Shown: positions 47,698-57,679, counted from the first letter of the stretch. The stretch: 64,000 nucleotides of DNA from an uncultured Bacteroidales bacterium (GCA_946534715.1 CAMNCW010000036.1:19820-83819); one strand, 5' to 3'. The notes: generated by a model from the letters alone, not told the origin. Numbers and translations: made by a program.

Positions 47698-48839
47698 CGC
47701 AAGATATTGAGGATATTTGTGTAAATCGTTTTATGCCACGAGTTATTGGTGGGGTTGGAGTTGTGCCAAAGGAGACACAGGTCGCCGCGGTGCATTTTCA
47801 CTTTGTCGATGATGCGCTCGCAGAGGAAATAGGCTTCGTCCTCAGTCAAATTCATGTAATTGTCATTGCTCAGGGTACAATCCATGATATTCAGGGGATG
47901 CAACGTGAGCGGCGTGAGAGTCATCGTTTGGGGATTGATCCATCGCACGGCACGCGTGGTCTGTAAACGGAAACCCGCCTGATCGGCAAAACCCATGGTG
48001 AAATCATCGGTGTAGCCTGCATCAGCAAGACGTTGCATCTGGTCAATGTCGCATCGCAGGTAGTGCGCGCGGTACATGCGGCTGTATTTGATCTTAGGCA
48101 GATAGCCGTAGTAACTGCCATGAATAGCCATAAACGCATTGCTGTTCCGCAGCAGTTTCTTGAGTTGTTTCCAGTCCCTGCCGCGCAGACAGTACTGCGG
48201 ATAATCATAGCCGAAACCGCGGGTGTGCTTCACAAAATAGATCACTTCTGCGCCGGGCACGCGTCCGTCCTGCGCTATGAGCCAGGGGAACGTATAAACC
48301 GGATCGTTGTGGATGTTCTTGAGTGACTGCCACACTTGCTCTTTCTCGCCGCGCAACAATCCGCCTATTAATCCGCGCAGATGGCGGTATTGCGAGATGG
48401 AATCAATATCGTGGGTGAGGTAAATATGTCCGAAACCGTTCTCCGGCATCGCCACATTGAGCAGTTTGAGCAACAGACGCGCATGTTCGTCCAAAGACGG
48501 AATTTGCAAGCGGTTGTTCTGGCCTAAAATGGAGTATTTGGCGGCAAAACGTCCGTGCTCATCCCGCTGCGGATTGATGAGTTCTTCCGCGCGCGATATA
48601 TAGAAGAAGGTGTTATACACGATGTCCGTGCGGATGATAGCTTTGTCCTTTGCCGGTTGCTCGACCACCACACGACCCGTCTCCGGCAGGATAATATCCT
48701 TGTCCAAATGACCGTTGGGCACAATGATCACGTCGTGCGTTTCCAAGGCTTTCTCGTCCGCCGTGTAAGCTACCCGCGCTGCGGCTTCTTCATCGCCGTA
48801 ACACAGCCATGTGATGATGTAATTAACAATCTCGTTCAT
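47694..48839 (-). CDS. Polysaccharide deacetylase-like (DUF7033-type) protein of a glycan cluster
   Basis: IYLTHDIDSISQYRHLRGLIGGLLRGEKEQVWQSL; DLCLLWHNSNPTNNSWHKTIYTNIL. Confidence 0.65.
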   Translation of the reverse strand: MNEIVNYIITWLCYGDEEAAARVAYTADEKALETHDVIIVPNGHLDKDIILPETGRVVVEQPAKDKAIIRTDIVYNTFFYISRAEELINPQRDEHGRFAAKYSILGQNNRLQIPSLDEHARLLLKLLNVAMPENGFGHIYLTHDIDSISQYRHLRGLIGGLLRGEKEQVWQSLKNIHNDPVYTFPWLIAQDGRVPGAEVIYFVKHTRGFGYDYPQYCLRGRDWKQLKKLLRNSNAFMAIHGSYYGYLPKIKYSRMYRAHYLRCDIDQMQRLADAGYTDDFTMGFADQAGFRLQTTRAVRWINPQTMTLTPLTLHPLNIMDCTLSNDNYMNLTEDEAYFLCERIIDKVKMHRGDLCLLWHNSNPTNNSWHKTIYTNILNILR

Positions 48840-48871
48840 ATTTGCGCATTTTCACATTTTCACAGATTCAC

Positions 48872-50698
48872 TCATTCACTCAGTATTTCCCATTCGTACA
48901 TCTTCTGCTCTATCTGGTGTTTGATGGATTCGTATTTCTGGAAGTTTTCCTGTGTCTGATTTTCGGGCAGGGAAAGGATTTGCTCCATTTCAGCCTGCTT
49001 CTCTTCGAGTGCTGCGATGGCGTTTTCCACCTCGGCAATCTGTTTCTCTTTTTTGCGTTTCTCCGCTGCTGCGGCTTTTTGCGCCGCGTAGTCCAACTTT
49101 GCCGTAGTAGGCTCAACGTTGGCGTTGACGGTCGGTATGCCGTCGGTAGGTCGTCGGTATGTCGTTGGGTTCATCTGTGTGTTGGAACGTTCGAGTTCGT
49201 GCAGGGAGTCGATTCGTTTGGCGCGGAGGAAATCGTATATGCCACCGAGGTGCTCTTTCACTCTTCCGCCGCCGAATTCATACACTTTGGAGACAAGTCC
49301 GTTGAGGAAATCGCGGTCGTGTGAGACGCAGATGAGCGTGCCGTCAAAGTCCTGCAGTGCGGCTTTGAGCACATCTTTGGATTGCATGTCCAGGTGGTTT
49401 GTCGGCTCATCGAGGATGAGGAGATTGCAAGGCTCGAGGAGTAATCGGATCATCGCCAAACGGCTTCTCTCACCTCCGGAGAGCACTTTGACTTTCTTTT
49501 CGGATGCTTCTCCGCCGAACATGAATGCGCCGAGGATGTCGCGTATCTTGGTTCGTATATCGCCAACTGCCACGTAATCAATGGTCTCGAAAACGGTTTT
49601 GTTCTCGTCCAAGAGTGCAGCTTGGTTTTGTGCGAAATAGCCGATCTTGACGTTATGACCTATTTTGAGCGTGCCTAAATAGTCCAACTGGCCCATGATA
49701 CATTTGACGAGCGTAGTTTTTCCTTCGCCGTTTTTGCCCACAAAGGCTACTTTTTCTCCCCGTCGGATGGTGAATGTGACGTCATGGAAGACGTTGTGTT
49801 CGCCGAAATCTTTGCGCAGATCCTCAATGATTATCGGGAAATCGCCGCTTCTGGGAGCCGGCGGGAAACGCAAGTTCAGGCGGCTGGTATCCTCTAAATC
49901 GACTTCCAAACGCTCTAATTTCTCCAGCTGTTTGATGCGGCTTTGTACTTGTACCGCCTTGGTTGCTTTGTATCGGAAGCGTTCAATGAAATCTTCCGTT
50001 TCGGCGATCATCTTTTGCTGGTTTTGGTATGCGCGTACTTGTTGGTCATGGCGCTCCTTACGCAGGGCGACAAACTGCGAATAGGGTACATTATAGTCGT
50101 ATATGCGCCCGAGCGTGATTTCTATAGTCCGGTTGCATACATTGTCAATGAATGCGCGGTCGTGGCTGACCATCAGCACGGCACTCTGTCCGGCTTTGAG
50201 GAAATCTTCGAGCCACTGAATCGACTCGATGTCCAAGTGGTTTGTGGGCTCGTCCAAGAGTAATACGTCCGGGTGTTGAAGGAGAATTTTCGCCAACTCG
50301 ATACGCATTCTCCAACCGCCGGAGAACTCCGAACATGGCCTTTCAAAATCTTTGCGTTCAAAGCCCAAACCGATGATGGTTCGGTCCATTTCGGCGATGA
50401 AACGAGCCTGTTCGCTTTCCTCGGAACCGTTAAAAGCAGTCATTACCTCTTCGCGCAAGGTCTTGCCGTCATGGTGAAGCATGACCTGCGGCAGATAACC
50501 GATGGTGATGTCTGCCTCGCGGCTGATGGTACCGCCTGTGGGCTGATACTCGCCGGCGATGATGCGCAGCAAAGTGGTTTTTCCCGCGCCGTTCTTGCCC
50601 ACTAACGCAATGCGCTCCTTTCGGTTGATAAGGAACGAAATGTCGTCCAGCACAGGCCGTGACGCAAACTCCATGCTCAAATGACTGACAGTGATCAT
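48872..50698 (-). CDS. ABC-F family ATP-binding protein
   Basis: Two ABC cassettes (GKNGAGKTTLLRIIAGEY, SGGWRMRIELAKILLQHPDVLLLDEPTNHLD; GKNGEGKTTLVKCIMGQ, LSGGERSRLAMIRLLLEPCNLLILDEPTNHLD). Confidence 0.95.
   Translation of the reverse strand: MITVSHLSMEFASRPVLDDISFLINRKERIALVGKNGAGKTTLLRIIAGEYQPTGGTISREADITIGYLPQVMLHHDGKTLREEVMTAFNGSEESEQARFIAEMDRTIIGLGFERKDFERPCSEFSGGWRMRIELAKILLQHPDVLLLDEPTNHLDIESIQWLEDFLKAGQSAVLMVSHDRAFIDNVCNRTIEITLGRIYDYNVPYSQFVALRKERHDQQVRAYQNQQKMIAETEDFIERFRYKATKAVQVQSRIKQLEKLERLEVDLEDTSRLNLRFPPAPRSGDFPIIIEDLRKDFGEHNVFHDVTFTIRRGEKVAFVGKNGEGKTTLVKCIMGQLDYLGTLKIGHNVKIGYFAQNQAALLDENKTVFETIDYVAVGDIRTKIRDILGAFMFGGEASEKKVKVLSGGERSRLAMIRLLLEPCNLLILDEPTNHLDMQSKDVLKAALQDFDGTLICVSHDRDFLNGLVSKVYEFGGGRVKEHLGGIYDFLRAKRIDSLHELERSNTQMNPTTYRRPTDGIPTVNANVEPTTAKLDYAAQKAAAAEKRKKEKQIAEVENAIAALEEKQAEMEQILSLPENQTQENFQKYESIKHQIEQKMYEWEILSE
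49129..49172. repeat. 11-bp array inside ABC-F gene
   Basis: cggtcggtatg/ccgtcggtagg/tcgtcggtatg/tcgttgggttc. Confidence 0.8.
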
Positions 50699-51780
50699 TG
50701 GTTATTTGCTTTTTTTTCGATTTGTTTGTTTATCACGCGCCAAAGAACCATGGTCAGCGCCGTAGCAAATGTAAAATCGGAAATGAGTAATACCCAGAAA
50801 TTCCAGTTTCTGCCGATGATCGCCCACGCGATAAAAAGGAGGCTGACGGTAAGCAGCACGCAGGTTGTCTGTACGTGGTTCAAGCCCGTACGGAGAAGCA
50901 GGTGGTGGATGTGGTTCTTGTCCGGCTGGAACGGAGAACGGTGTTGTTTGATACGCGTCAGACTGACGCGGATGGTGTCAAAAATAGGAACTGTCAACAC
51001 GCAGATAGCTACTGCCGGAGCTGCGTTCATCTGCAACCATTCCGGCACCTCGTGGTATGCGTTTATTTCGCAGAATTGGAAAACAAACGCTGTGATCAGA
51101 TAGCCCAAGAGCAGACTTCCCGAGTCACCCATGAAGATCTTTTCCCGATGTCCGAAGACGTTGTAAATGAAGAATACCGCCAATGCTCCGATCATGCAGA
51201 TGCCCAGAACAGACCATGCATTCTCTCCCGCCAAACCAAAATAGATGGCGAAGAAAAGGCAGTACAGGATACCCAAACCGCTGGCTAATCCGTCCACGCC
51301 GTCGATCAGGTTAATGGCGTTGATGATGGCGATCAGGATGAACATAGAGAGTAAATAGCTGGGGATGATACCTATTTCGGTGATCCCGAAAATACCGTGC
51401 AGATGGGTGATCCGCAGGTCCGCAAATCCCACCAACGCAATGCCGGCAAAGGTCTCGCCGAGCAGTTTGGCGGTCGGGGTCAATACCAACACATCGTCAA
51501 TGAAACCCACTGCCATAATCGCAAAAAGCCCGATGAGGAAGAACTGACTCTGGTTCAGCTGGTCGTATTCGAAAAGGAGATACGTGAGCATGAAGCTGAA
51601 GCATATATTCAGTCCGCCGATGTTGGGTACATAGCCGGTGTGGCTGGTTCGTTTGTTAGGACGAACGACAAACCCTTTTGCCTTTGCAATCCGTACGATA
51701 AACGGCATTCCGATCAGCCCCAGCAGGAAACTGATAAAACCGATCAGGTAACTATGTGCTAAAAAGAAATCTTGAATCAT
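50695..51780 (-). CDS. MraY/WecA-like glycosyl-1-phosphate transferase
   Basis: FIDDVLVLTPTAKLLGE, AINLIDGVDGLASGLGI, FMGDSGSLLLGYLI, DKNHIHHLLLRTGLNHVQT. Confidence 0.92.
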   Translation of the reverse strand: MIQDFFLAHSYLIGFISFLLGLIGMPFIVRIAKAKGFVVRPNKRTSHTGYVPNIGGLNICFSFMLTYLLFEYDQLNQSQFFLIGLFAIMAVGFIDDVLVLTPTAKLLGETFAGIALVGFADLRITHLHGIFGITEIGIIPSYLLSMFILIAIINAINLIDGVDGLASGLGILYCLFFAIYFGLAGENAWSVLGICMIGALAVFFIYNVFGHREKIFMGDSGSLLLGYLITAFVFQFCEINAYHEVPEWLQMNAAPAVAICVLTVPIFDTIRVSLTRIKQHRSPFQPDKNHIHHLLLRTGLNHVQTTCVLLTVSLLFIAWAIIGRNWNFWVLLISDFTFATALTMVLWRVINKQIEKKANNQ

Positions 51781-53750
51781 TGTGCATCTAACTGTTCGTA
51801 AATAGAGTTGTTGCTGATGAACTCCGGCACGATCTGTTTCATCAGTTTCACGGTGGTGAACGACTTACTGCGTGTGGTAGTGGTTATCGTCGTTGCGGTG
51901 GTGATCAACTCGTCAATATCTTTGCTTACCTCGTCAAAATCGAACTCACGCACACGCGCCACCATGATTTTCTCGTTGGTAGTCGGCAGTGTGGTCTCTT
52001 TCTGGTTCAGCAACTCTTCGTAGAGTTTTTCTCCCGGACGAAGCCCCGTGAACTCGATCTGTATATCTTTCTCCGGCGTGTAACCTGCCAAACGGATCAT
52101 GTTACGCGCTAAATCCAAGATTTTCACCGGTTTGCCCATATCGAAGACGAAAATCTCTCCGCCGTTGCCTAAGGTACTGGCTTCCATGACGAGGCAGCAA
52201 GCCTCGGGAATAGTCATGAAATAGCGGATGATGTTGGGGTGCGTGACGGTGACCGGTCCGCCGGCGGCGATCTGTTTGCGGAAGTACGGAATGACAGATC
52301 CGTTGCTTCCTAACACGTTGCCGAAACGGGTGGTGATGAATTTTGTGCAGTTCTCGTTCTCCGCGTGCAGTTTCTTGAAGAGCGACTGCACGTAGATCTC
52401 CGCGATACGCTTGCTGGCGCCCATGATATTGGTGGGGTTGACCGCCTTGTCGGTGGAGATCATCACAAACCGCTGAACGCCGTATTTGACAGCCATGTCC
52501 GCCATGTTCTTCGTTCCTAAAACGTTAGCTTGAACAGCCTCGTTCGGGAAATCTTCCATCAACGGCACATGTTTGTAAGCCGCTGCGTGATAGACTACAT
52601 CCGGTCGCATTTCGCTGAAGATCTGCTCCACGCGGACACGGTTTCGCACATCGCCGATAACCGGAATGAAACGTTTGTCCGGGAACGCATTTTGCAACTC
52701 TAATGTCAAATCATGCAGCGGTGATTCCGCCATCTCAAACAGAATAGTGACCTGCGGGTCGTATTTCTGCACTTGGCGCACTAACTCGCTACCGATACTG
52801 CCTGCCGCTCCGCTGACCAACACCACTTTACCGCTGATGATCTGACGCACATTGTCGGTATCGACATTGATCTGCGGACGCTCCAGGAGGTCCTCTATCT
52901 TGATCGAGTCAATGCGCCCGATGCGCTCTGCGTCTATCTGATCCACATTGTCGAATTGGGTGAAATAGGGTGTTGTCAGAATGTGTATGTTATGGTCAAT
53001 GAATACTTGCAGATCCTTGGACGGATTGATATGCTTCATCTTCAGCGGCGAAACGATCACATGTTTGATGCGACGCGTATCCATCCAGTGGAACAACTTT
53101 TCGTCCAGTTTGCGTACGCGCAGGCCTGCCAGATCATAGCCGGAGCGCTCGTCCTCGTCGCTGATAAATCCCACCGGACGATAAGGCGCATTCTCCGACG
53201 AACGAAGCATTTTGGCAATCGCCACACCGGCGGACTGCGTGCCGTAAATCATCACCCGCGGGCTGCCCGAACTGCGTTGAACAACCTCGTATATTGTCTT
53301 CACACCCACACGCAGGACGAACAGAAGCACGAACGATACCGGCATATAGAACAGCACAACGGTGTTCAATACCGGGTGATAACCTGCCGTATAGTCCATC
53401 GTCAAGTTGATCAACAACAACACAATGCCCGCACTGAGTGTGGACAGCAGGATCTTGATCATGTCTATGAACGTGGAGTAACGCAGGATACCCGAATAGG
53501 TGTGAAACGCCCAGAATGAGAGCACCTGAACGCCCATTACGATGCAGTATTGCAGACCTATATTGGTGGACTGTTCGGCTAAACGTACGTAGTTAAAAAA
53601 GCCGCTTCCTACCCATACACTCAGCCAATAAGCTATGCTGCAAAGGGTTAAATCCAGTAGCAGCACACCCCAGCGAGGCAGGTAACTCATCTGCGGGAGA
53701 TGAGAAAAGATGTCGGAGCGACGAAGCTCATTTAGATTGTTTTTTTTCAT
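51777..53750 (-). CDS. CapD/WbpM-like polysaccharide biosynthesis nucleoside-diphosphate sugar 4,6-dehydratase
   Basis: Four TM N-terminus, VLVSGAAGSIGSELVRQVQKY, TDKAVNPTNIMGASKRIAEIYVQ. Confidence 0.93.
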   Translation of the reverse strand: MKKNNLNELRRSDIFSHLPQMSYLPRWGVLLLDLTLCSIAYWLSVWVGSGFFNYVRLAEQSTNIGLQYCIVMGVQVLSFWAFHTYSGILRYSTFIDMIKILLSTLSAGIVLLLINLTMDYTAGYHPVLNTVVLFYMPVSFVLLFVLRVGVKTIYEVVQRSSGSPRVMIYGTQSAGVAIAKMLRSSENAPYRPVGFISDEDERSGYDLAGLRVRKLDEKLFHWMDTRRIKHVIVSPLKMKHINPSKDLQVFIDHNIHILTTPYFTQFDNVDQIDAERIGRIDSIKIEDLLERPQINVDTDNVRQIISGKVVLVSGAAGSIGSELVRQVQKYDPQVTILFEMAESPLHDLTLELQNAFPDKRFIPVIGDVRNRVRVEQIFSEMRPDVVYHAAAYKHVPLMEDFPNEAVQANVLGTKNMADMAVKYGVQRFVMISTDKAVNPTNIMGASKRIAEIYVQSLFKKLHAENENCTKFITTRFGNVLGSNGSVIPYFRKQIAAGGPVTVTHPNIIRYFMTIPEACCLVMEASTLGNGGEIFVFDMGKPVKILDLARNMIRLAGYTPEKDIQIEFTGLRPGEKLYEELLNQKETTLPTTNEKIMVARVREFDFDEVSKDIDELITTATTITTTTRSKSFTTVKLMKQIVPEFISNNSIYEQLDAQ

Positions 53751-56481
53751 AATTGGTATTAATTATTTTAGCAAGGTATTTGCCTGTAAAACTTTGTTCA
53801 CATTGTGCTATTTCTTCCGGAGTACCGGTACAAACGATGTTTCCGCCTTCTTTGCCTCCTTCCGGTCCCAAGTCGATCACATGGTCCGCGGCGAGGATGA
53901 CAGCGGGGTTATGCTCGATGATTATGACGGTGTGACCTTTGCTCACCAACCGGTTCAAGGCTTGGAGCAGCACTTCAATATCGCGGTGGTGCAGACCTGT
54001 GGTCGGTTCGTCGAACACAAAAATAGTCGGTTGGCTGTCCTCTTGCGCCAAGAACGAGGCTAACTTGACGCGTTGGCTCTCACCGCCGGAGAGAGTACTG
54101 CTGCTCTGACCTAACTGCACATAGCCGATTCCCACGTCCTGCAAAGGCTTGAGCCTGCGCACGATCTTGGCGCAGTCAGGGTCTTCGCTGAAGAACTCCA
54201 CCGCCTGATTAACCGTCATGCAAAGGATGTCGTAAATGTTCTTGCCGCGGTAGTGAACGTCTAAGATGTCCTGTTTGAAACGTTTGCCGTGGCATTGTTC
54301 ACATTCCAACACCAAGTCCGCCATGAACTGCATCTCAATTGTGATCGTTCCTTCGCCTTGACAGGTCTCGCATCGGCCGCCGGGGGTATTGAAACTGAAA
54401 TGCGCCGGCGTCAGCCCCAACTGCTTGGAGAGCGCCTGTTCGGAGAACAGACGGCGGATCTCGTCATACGCTTTGAGGTACGTCACCGGGTTACTGCGGG
54501 TGGAACGGCTCAGCGGGTTTTGGTCCACAAACTCAATGTCTTTCATCAAGTGCAAACTGCCCTTTAGATGCCCGAAATCGCCCGTGTGCTCGGCATAAGC
54601 GCCGCCGTAATGTTTCTTGAGGGCAGGGTAGAGCACCTTGCTCACCAGACTTGATTTGCCGCTTCCGCTTACGCCGGTTACTACCGTCATGACGTGCAGC
54701 GGAAAACGGACCGTCAGGTTCTTGAGGTTGTTCTCGCACGCGCCTTCGATCTCAATATAGTTGTTCCAATGCCGCCTTTGCTCAGGGATTTGGAACGTGA
54801 ACAACTCCGGTCTGGGCTTGCCCTCATACACCACTTCGCCGCCGTGTCTGCCGGCGTTGGGACCGATCTCGATGATATGATCCGCCGCGGCTATGATGTC
54901 TTCGTCGTGCTCCACTACGACGATCGTGTTGCCCAGATCGCGTAACTCTTTGAGCACGCGGATCAGGCGTTCCGTGTCGCGCGGGTGAAGACCGATGGAC
55001 GGCTCGTCCAGCACGTACAGCGAACCCACCAAGCTGCTTCCTAACGATTTAGCCAGATTGATACGCTGGCTCTCACCGCCGGAAAGAGTGTTGCTCTGAC
55101 GGTTCAGAGTCAGATAACTCAGCCCCACATCGTGCATGAACTGTAACCGGCTCTTGATCTCCACTAACAGCATCTCTGCCGTTTGTTGCTCAATGGGGCG
55201 CAGTTCGATATGCTCGAACCATTCCTGCAACTCGGAGATCGGCATGGAGCATAACTCCTGTATGCTCTTTCCGTTCACCAGCACATAACCGGCTTCCGGC
55301 CGTAGATGCAAACCGTGACAGACAGGACAAGTCGTCCTGCCTTTGAAGCGGGCTAACATCACTTTGTATTGGATCCGGTTGTATTGCTGGCTCTCCAGTT
55401 CATGGAAGAACTTGTTCAGCCCCCGGAAGTATTGGTTGCCTGTCCAGATCAGATGCTTCTGCTCCGGGCTGAGGGCGTAGAACGGCGTATGAATCGGGAA
55501 ATCAAACTCTGAGGCATGATACACCAATTCATTGTTCCATTCCTGCATTTTCTCGCTTTGCCAGCAGGCAATCGCGCCTTCGTAGATCGACTTGGACTTA
55601 TCGGGAACGACCAAATCCTCATCAATGCCCATCACAATACCCACACCCTTGCATTCCGGGCAAGCACCGATCGGGTTATTGAAATCGAACAGGTGTTCGC
55701 TGGGCTCCATGAAGTGGATACCATCCGCCTCAAAGCGCTCGGAGAACACTTTTTCTTTCTTATCGACCCATATCCGGCATTCGCCTTGTCCCTCAAAGAA
55801 CGCCGTTTGTACGCTGTCCGCAAAACGGTTGCTGGTCGCCGGCTCTTTATCGACCACAATGCGGTCCACCAGCAGGTATGCCTCTTTGCCGGCTATCTTC
55901 TCATACGTGTTCTCGTCCAGACGGATTGTGTCGCCTTCCGCCATCATACGGCTGAAACCCTGGCTCTGCCACAAAGCCAACTGCTCTTGCAGACTGCGGC
56001 CTTCCGGCAGGATGATCGGACTCAGCAGATACAGCCTTGTACCCTTCGGCTGCTCTTCCATGTACCGCACTACGTCGCGGATCGTGTTCTTCTTCACTTC
56101 CTCTCCGCTCACGGGCGAGTACGTGTGCCCTACGCGCGCGTACAATAATTTGAGATAGTCGTAAATCTCCGTCACTGTGCCAACGGTAGAACGGGGATTA
56201 CGGCTTGTCACTTTCTGTTGGATAGCGATGGCAGGAGGAATACCCTCTATCTTTTCGACATCGGGTTTCTGCATCCTGCCCATGAACTGCCGGGCATAAG
56301 CGCTCAGGCTTTCGACGTATCGTCGCTGCCCTTCCGCATACAGCGTGTCGAACGCCAGCGAACTCTTGCCGCTACCGCTCACACCTGTTATCACCACCAA
56401 TTTGTTGCGCGGTATATCTACCGACACATGTTTCAAATTGTGCGTTTCCGCCCCTTCAATATGAATATATTCCTCACTCAA
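53728..56481 (-). CDS. uvrA: Excinuclease ABC subunit A
   Basis: VVITGVSGSGKSSLAFDTLYAEGQRRYVESLSAYARQFMGRMQKPDVE; LSGGESQRINLAKSLGSSLVGSLYVLDEPSIGLHPRDTERL. Confidence 0.97.
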   Translation of the reverse strand: MSEEYIHIEGAETHNLKHVSVDIPRNKLVVITGVSGSGKSSLAFDTLYAEGQRRYVESLSAYARQFMGRMQKPDVEKIEGIPPAIAIQQKVTSRNPRSTVGTVTEIYDYLKLLYARVGHTYSPVSGEEVKKNTIRDVVRYMEEQPKGTRLYLLSPIILPEGRSLQEQLALWQSQGFSRMMAEGDTIRLDENTYEKIAGKEAYLLVDRIVVDKEPATSNRFADSVQTAFFEGQGECRIWVDKKEKVFSERFEADGIHFMEPSEHLFDFNNPIGACPECKGVGIVMGIDEDLVVPDKSKSIYEGAIACWQSEKMQEWNNELVYHASEFDFPIHTPFYALSPEQKHLIWTGNQYFRGLNKFFHELESQQYNRIQYKVMLARFKGRTTCPVCHGLHLRPEAGYVLVNGKSIQELCSMPISELQEWFEHIELRPIEQQTAEMLLVEIKSRLQFMHDVGLSYLTLNRQSNTLSGGESQRINLAKSLGSSLVGSLYVLDEPSIGLHPRDTERLIRVLKELRDLGNTIVVVEHDEDIIAAADHIIEIGPNAGRHGGEVVYEGKPRPELFTFQIPEQRRHWNNYIEIEGACENNLKNLTVRFPLHVMTVVTGVSGSGKSSLVSKVLYPALKKHYGGAYAEHTGDFGHLKGSLHLMKDIEFVDQNPLSRSTRSNPVTYLKAYDEIRRLFSEQALSKQLGLTPAHFSFNTPGGRCETCQGEGTITIEMQFMADLVLECEQCHGKRFKQDILDVHYRGKNIYDILCMTVNQAVEFFSEDPDCAKIVRRLKPLQDVGIGYVQLGQSSSTLSGGESQRVKLASFLAQEDSQPTIFVFDEPTTGLHHRDIEVLLQALNRLVSKGHTVIIIEHNPAVILAADHVIDLGPEGGKEGGNIVCTGTPEEIAQCEQSFTGKYLAKIINTNYEKKQSK

Positions 56482-56560
56482 TGATCATTTGTGCCTTGTG
56501 CATTGTGAAAATTTGGCTTGCCAAATAATCGTGCCCTTCAGGGCTAAGAATTGTGCCTTG

Positions 56561-57679
56561 TCACTTCGTAGCGTTGTAAGCTCTCTCCTTCAACTCCAAG
56601 AACCGTGCGCTGGTTGTGTCCATCATCGCCGGACTAAGCTTCGGTACACGGATCGGAGTGCCGACTGCAATCTTACTTGGGTTGTTCAGTTTATCTTTGT
56701 TTGCTTCGTACAAATAAGGCCAGTAAGCCTTATCGCCGTAGTATTTCTTGGATATCCATGCCAAGCGGCTACCCGGTGTTAACTCTTCCGTCAGCAGCAA
56801 CTCGTCGTATGTCCACTCTTCTTCCGGGACCACCTCCTCTATAACGATTTCCGGCGCGATACTCTCTTCCTCTGCGGCAACAACCTGTTCCGTTTGCGGC
56901 TTGTCTTTAGCAAACTCCTCTAACCATTGGCTGAATCGGTTGCGAAGGAAGAAATAACCGATTAACAACAACAGCAACAGAATGACCACACAGATCAGCG
57001 TGTCACGCAGGAAATGGTATTTCTTTTTCGGTTTCTCAGGTGTTTTGGGCGCTTTGGGAGCTTCCGGCTCAACAACCACCTCTGCCGGTTTCTCTGCAAC
57101 CACTTCCGCCGGTTTCTCTTCCACTACCTCTGCCGGTTTCTCCTCCACTACCTCTGCCGGTTTCTCAACAATCACCGGCTCTTCTTTCATTACCGGTTTC
57201 TCATGCTTCGTTGCGTTTCCCTTTTTCATATCGGTATCGTTTGTTTCGGTTTTTCCCTCTTTCTCTTTATTGGGGGTCTGACCCAATTCGCCTAATATAT
57301 CTACGATTTCTATGGCTTGTGCGCCTAATTTCTTGAGCGGGTCAATCTCTTTTGCCTCTTCCTCCTGCGCATAACTGTCTGCTCCCGGACGTCCTTCCAC
57401 CAACTCTTTCACACCTGCCTCCGGTGTAAAGTTCACTTTCGTGTAACCATCGATCGTGATCTCCGCTCCGGTCGTTACGTCCACGCTCTTACGGGCTGCC
57501 ACGGATTGTAACTTAAATGTTCCCAAACCGTTCACTTTCACCTGTTTGTCCTGTTTCAAGGCTTCGAGTAACTGCGTAGTAAAAGCATTCAGAAAGCTGT
57601 TTGCTTCCTTCTCGCTGATATCGGCACGTGTCATTAACGCGCGGCGTAATTCTGTCCAACTAAGTTTATTGTCAGCCAT
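56561..57679 (-). CDS. HU/IHF-like domain - Pro/Glu linker - TM helix - LysM fusion
   Basis: N-terminal HU-like domain (TELRRALMTRADISEKEANSFLNAFTTQLLEALKQDKQVKVNGLGTFKLQSVAARK), repeats EKPAEVVE, KKKYHFLRDTLICVVILLLLLLIGYFF TM, LysM-like C-terminus (LTPGSRLAWISKKYYGDKAYWPYLYEANKDKLNNPSKIAVGTPIRVP). Confidence 0.88.
   Translation of the reverse strand: MADNKLSWTELRRALMTRADISEKEANSFLNAFTTQLLEALKQDKQVKVNGLGTFKLQSVAARKSVDVTTGAEITIDGYTKVNFTPEAGVKELVEGRPGADSYAQEEEAKEIDPLKKLGAQAIEIVDILGELGQTPNKEKEGKTETNDTDMKKGNATKHEKPVMKEEPVIVEKPAEVVEEKPAEVVEEKPAEVVAEKPAEVVVEPEAPKAPKTPEKPKKKYHFLRDTLICVVILLLLLLIGYFFLRNRFSQWLEEFAKDKPQTEQVVAAEEESIAPEIVIEEVVPEEEWTYDELLLTEELTPGSRLAWISKKYYGDKAYWPYLYEANKDKLNNPSKIAVGTPIRVPKLSPAMMDTTSARFLELKERAYNATK
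57075..57176. repeat. 24-bp tandem repeat in the HU-TM-LysM linker
   Basis: Repeated gccggtttctc.nc.ac.ac.tct; encodes four to five EKPAEVV(E/A/V) units. Confidence 0.92.
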
